Below, piece after piece: positions 5,820 to 6,442 of a stretch of 6,442 nucleotides of DNA (positions within the stretch are counted from its first letter, which is position 1; each line of letters opens with the position of its first letter). This DNA is from Planctomycetaceae bacterium (GTDB taxonomy: Bacteria; Planctomycetota; Planctomycetia; Pirellulales; Pirellulaceae): assembly GCA_003455945.1 (NCBI GenBank), contig DMPQ01000451.1:16690-23131 (forward strand), written 5' to 3'. Position numbers and translations under genes: made by a program. The notes below the pieces were generated by a model, which had not been told where the DNA came from, made no database searches, and saw only the letters and a program-made list of their open reading frames with translations.

Positions 5820-6442
5820 ATGACGAGCAGATTCAGCCTTCTCTCGACCTGTCTGCTGGCGACCGTCGTCGCCGCCGGTCCTGGTTGCACGCTGCCGAAG
5901 GTGCCGGTGCCGACGCTTTGGCAGAAGCTCGGCATCCCGCAGGCGTCGCTGGGCGCCCGAGACCACTTCGCCAATCGCGACGGCCTGAATCCGGATCGCG
6001 AACGGAAGTTGCCGCTCAAGCGACTGGCCGATCCCGAGTTGCTGCAGGCCGAGAACCCGGCGATCAAGCTCGCCGCCAAGATCAAGACCGAGGAGGATCT
6101 GGCGGAGCAGAAGATCAAGGCGCTCCGCTACCTCGCGTCGATCGGCTGCGGCTGCTACGACAAGGACGGCGAGGTGCAGAAGGCGTTGCTCGCGGCACTG
6201 CAGGACTGCACGCCCGAGGTGCGGATGGTCGCCTGCGAAGCGATCCGAACCGCCGCGTGCAATCCGTGTGCGAACTGCTCGTGCGCCAACGGAGGCTGCT
6301 GCTGCGGCAAGGAGATCCAGGAACAGCTGAAGAAGATGGCGACCGAGGAAAAGGACGGCTGCTTCTTCGAGCCGTCGGCTCAGATCCGCGCCGCCGCGGC
6401 TCGCGCCCTCGCCGCCTGCCCGCCGCTTCCCGAGACCCCGGT
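5820..6442 (+). CDS. Cysteine-rich HEAT-like repeat lipoprotein (partial, C-terminus off right edge)
   Basis: 207 complete codons run from ATG 5820 to the window edge without a stop. Residues 1-22 are a signal peptide (Arg4, then hydrophobic LLSTCLLATVVAAG) ending in GPGC with Cys23, a plausible though non-canonical lipobox (Gly rather than Leu at -3), so the protein is probably lipid-anchored. Residues about 79-200 form paired helices of HEAT type: AEQKIKALRYLASIG (95-109), VQKALLAALQD (119-129), PEVRMVACEAIRTAA (132-146) and, after an insert, AQIRAAAARALAAC (187-200). The insert at 147-181 is Cys-rich, including NPCANCSC (148-155) and CCCGKEI (160-166). Thirteen cysteines lie between 110 and 200, which could form disulfides or bind metal. 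I recall this Cys-rich HEAT arrangement from planctomycete proteins of unknown function. All 15 lysines use AAG and the gene is richer in AAG, GAG and CTG than its neighbours, which may indicate higher expression. HEAT folds usually scaffold protein contacts; no enzyme motif is visible. Confidence 0.9.
   Translation, partial: MTSRFSLLSTCLLATVVAAGPGCTLPKVPVPTLWQKLGIPQASLGARDHFANRDGLNPDRERKLPLKRLADPELLQAENPAIKLAAKIKTEEDLAEQKIKALRYLASIGCGCYDKDGEVQKALLAALQDCTPEVRMVACEAIRTAACNPCANCSCANGGCCCGKEIQEQLKKMATEEKDGCFFEPSAQIRAAAARALAACPPLPETP

Noticed and set aside
5093..6118. Minus-strand 341-codon open frame overlapping the exported protein and lipoprotein genes
   Set aside because: It crosses two well-supported plus-strand genes, including the signal peptide and ribosome site of the second, and its product shows no recognisable domain.

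Overview
The window is GC-rich bacterial DNA with strong G/C preference at third codon positions and heavy use of TCGA/CGAT-type words. Two secreted-protein types on the right side, a Pro/Ser-rich exported protein with a conserved 'WDAPNFFHRPLYFEE...VVSGAHFFG' type C-terminus and a cysteine-rich HEAT-like lipoprotein, resemble families I associate with Planctomycetes (Rhodopirellula/Pirellula relatives). A planctomycete chromosome is therefore the best guess. No mobile element, phage gene, RNA gene or CRISPR is visible.

The layout is two divergent gene groups around an intergenic region at about 3671-3982. On the minus strand, reading leftward, are: (1) a 136-aa protein of unknown function (3670-3260); (2) a sigma-70 family factor with recognisable regions 2 and 4 (3282-2605), overlapping gene 1 by 23 nt with its own GGAGG site; (3) after a 184-nt gap carrying a 13-bp tandem repeat and a hairpin, a very long open frame from 2420 to beyond the left edge (at least 806 aa). 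Gene 3 fills the whole left third of the window and is easy to miss because it has no stop inside the window. It encodes a single-pass membrane protein whose segment after the membrane anchor looks like a caspase-like (peptidase C14) fold that has lost the expected His and Cys.

On the plus strand are: (4) a 574-aa exported protein (3983-5707) with a long low-complexity Pro/Ser/Ala/Arg region and a conserved C-terminal domain; (5) a probable lipoprotein with HEAT-like helices and 13 cysteines in its C-terminal half (5820 to beyond the right edge), preceded by a good AAGGA site.

Working model (inference): genes 1 and 2 form a translationally coupled regulatory pair. Gene 3 may be co-transcribed with them or driven from the gap. 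Genes 4 and 5 are envelope components in a separate, divergent unit. The most noteworthy point is the pairing of a FliA-like sigma factor lacking region 3 and its overlapping unknown partner with a membrane-anchored, apparently non-catalytic caspase-like protein. No function has been shown for that arrangement here.
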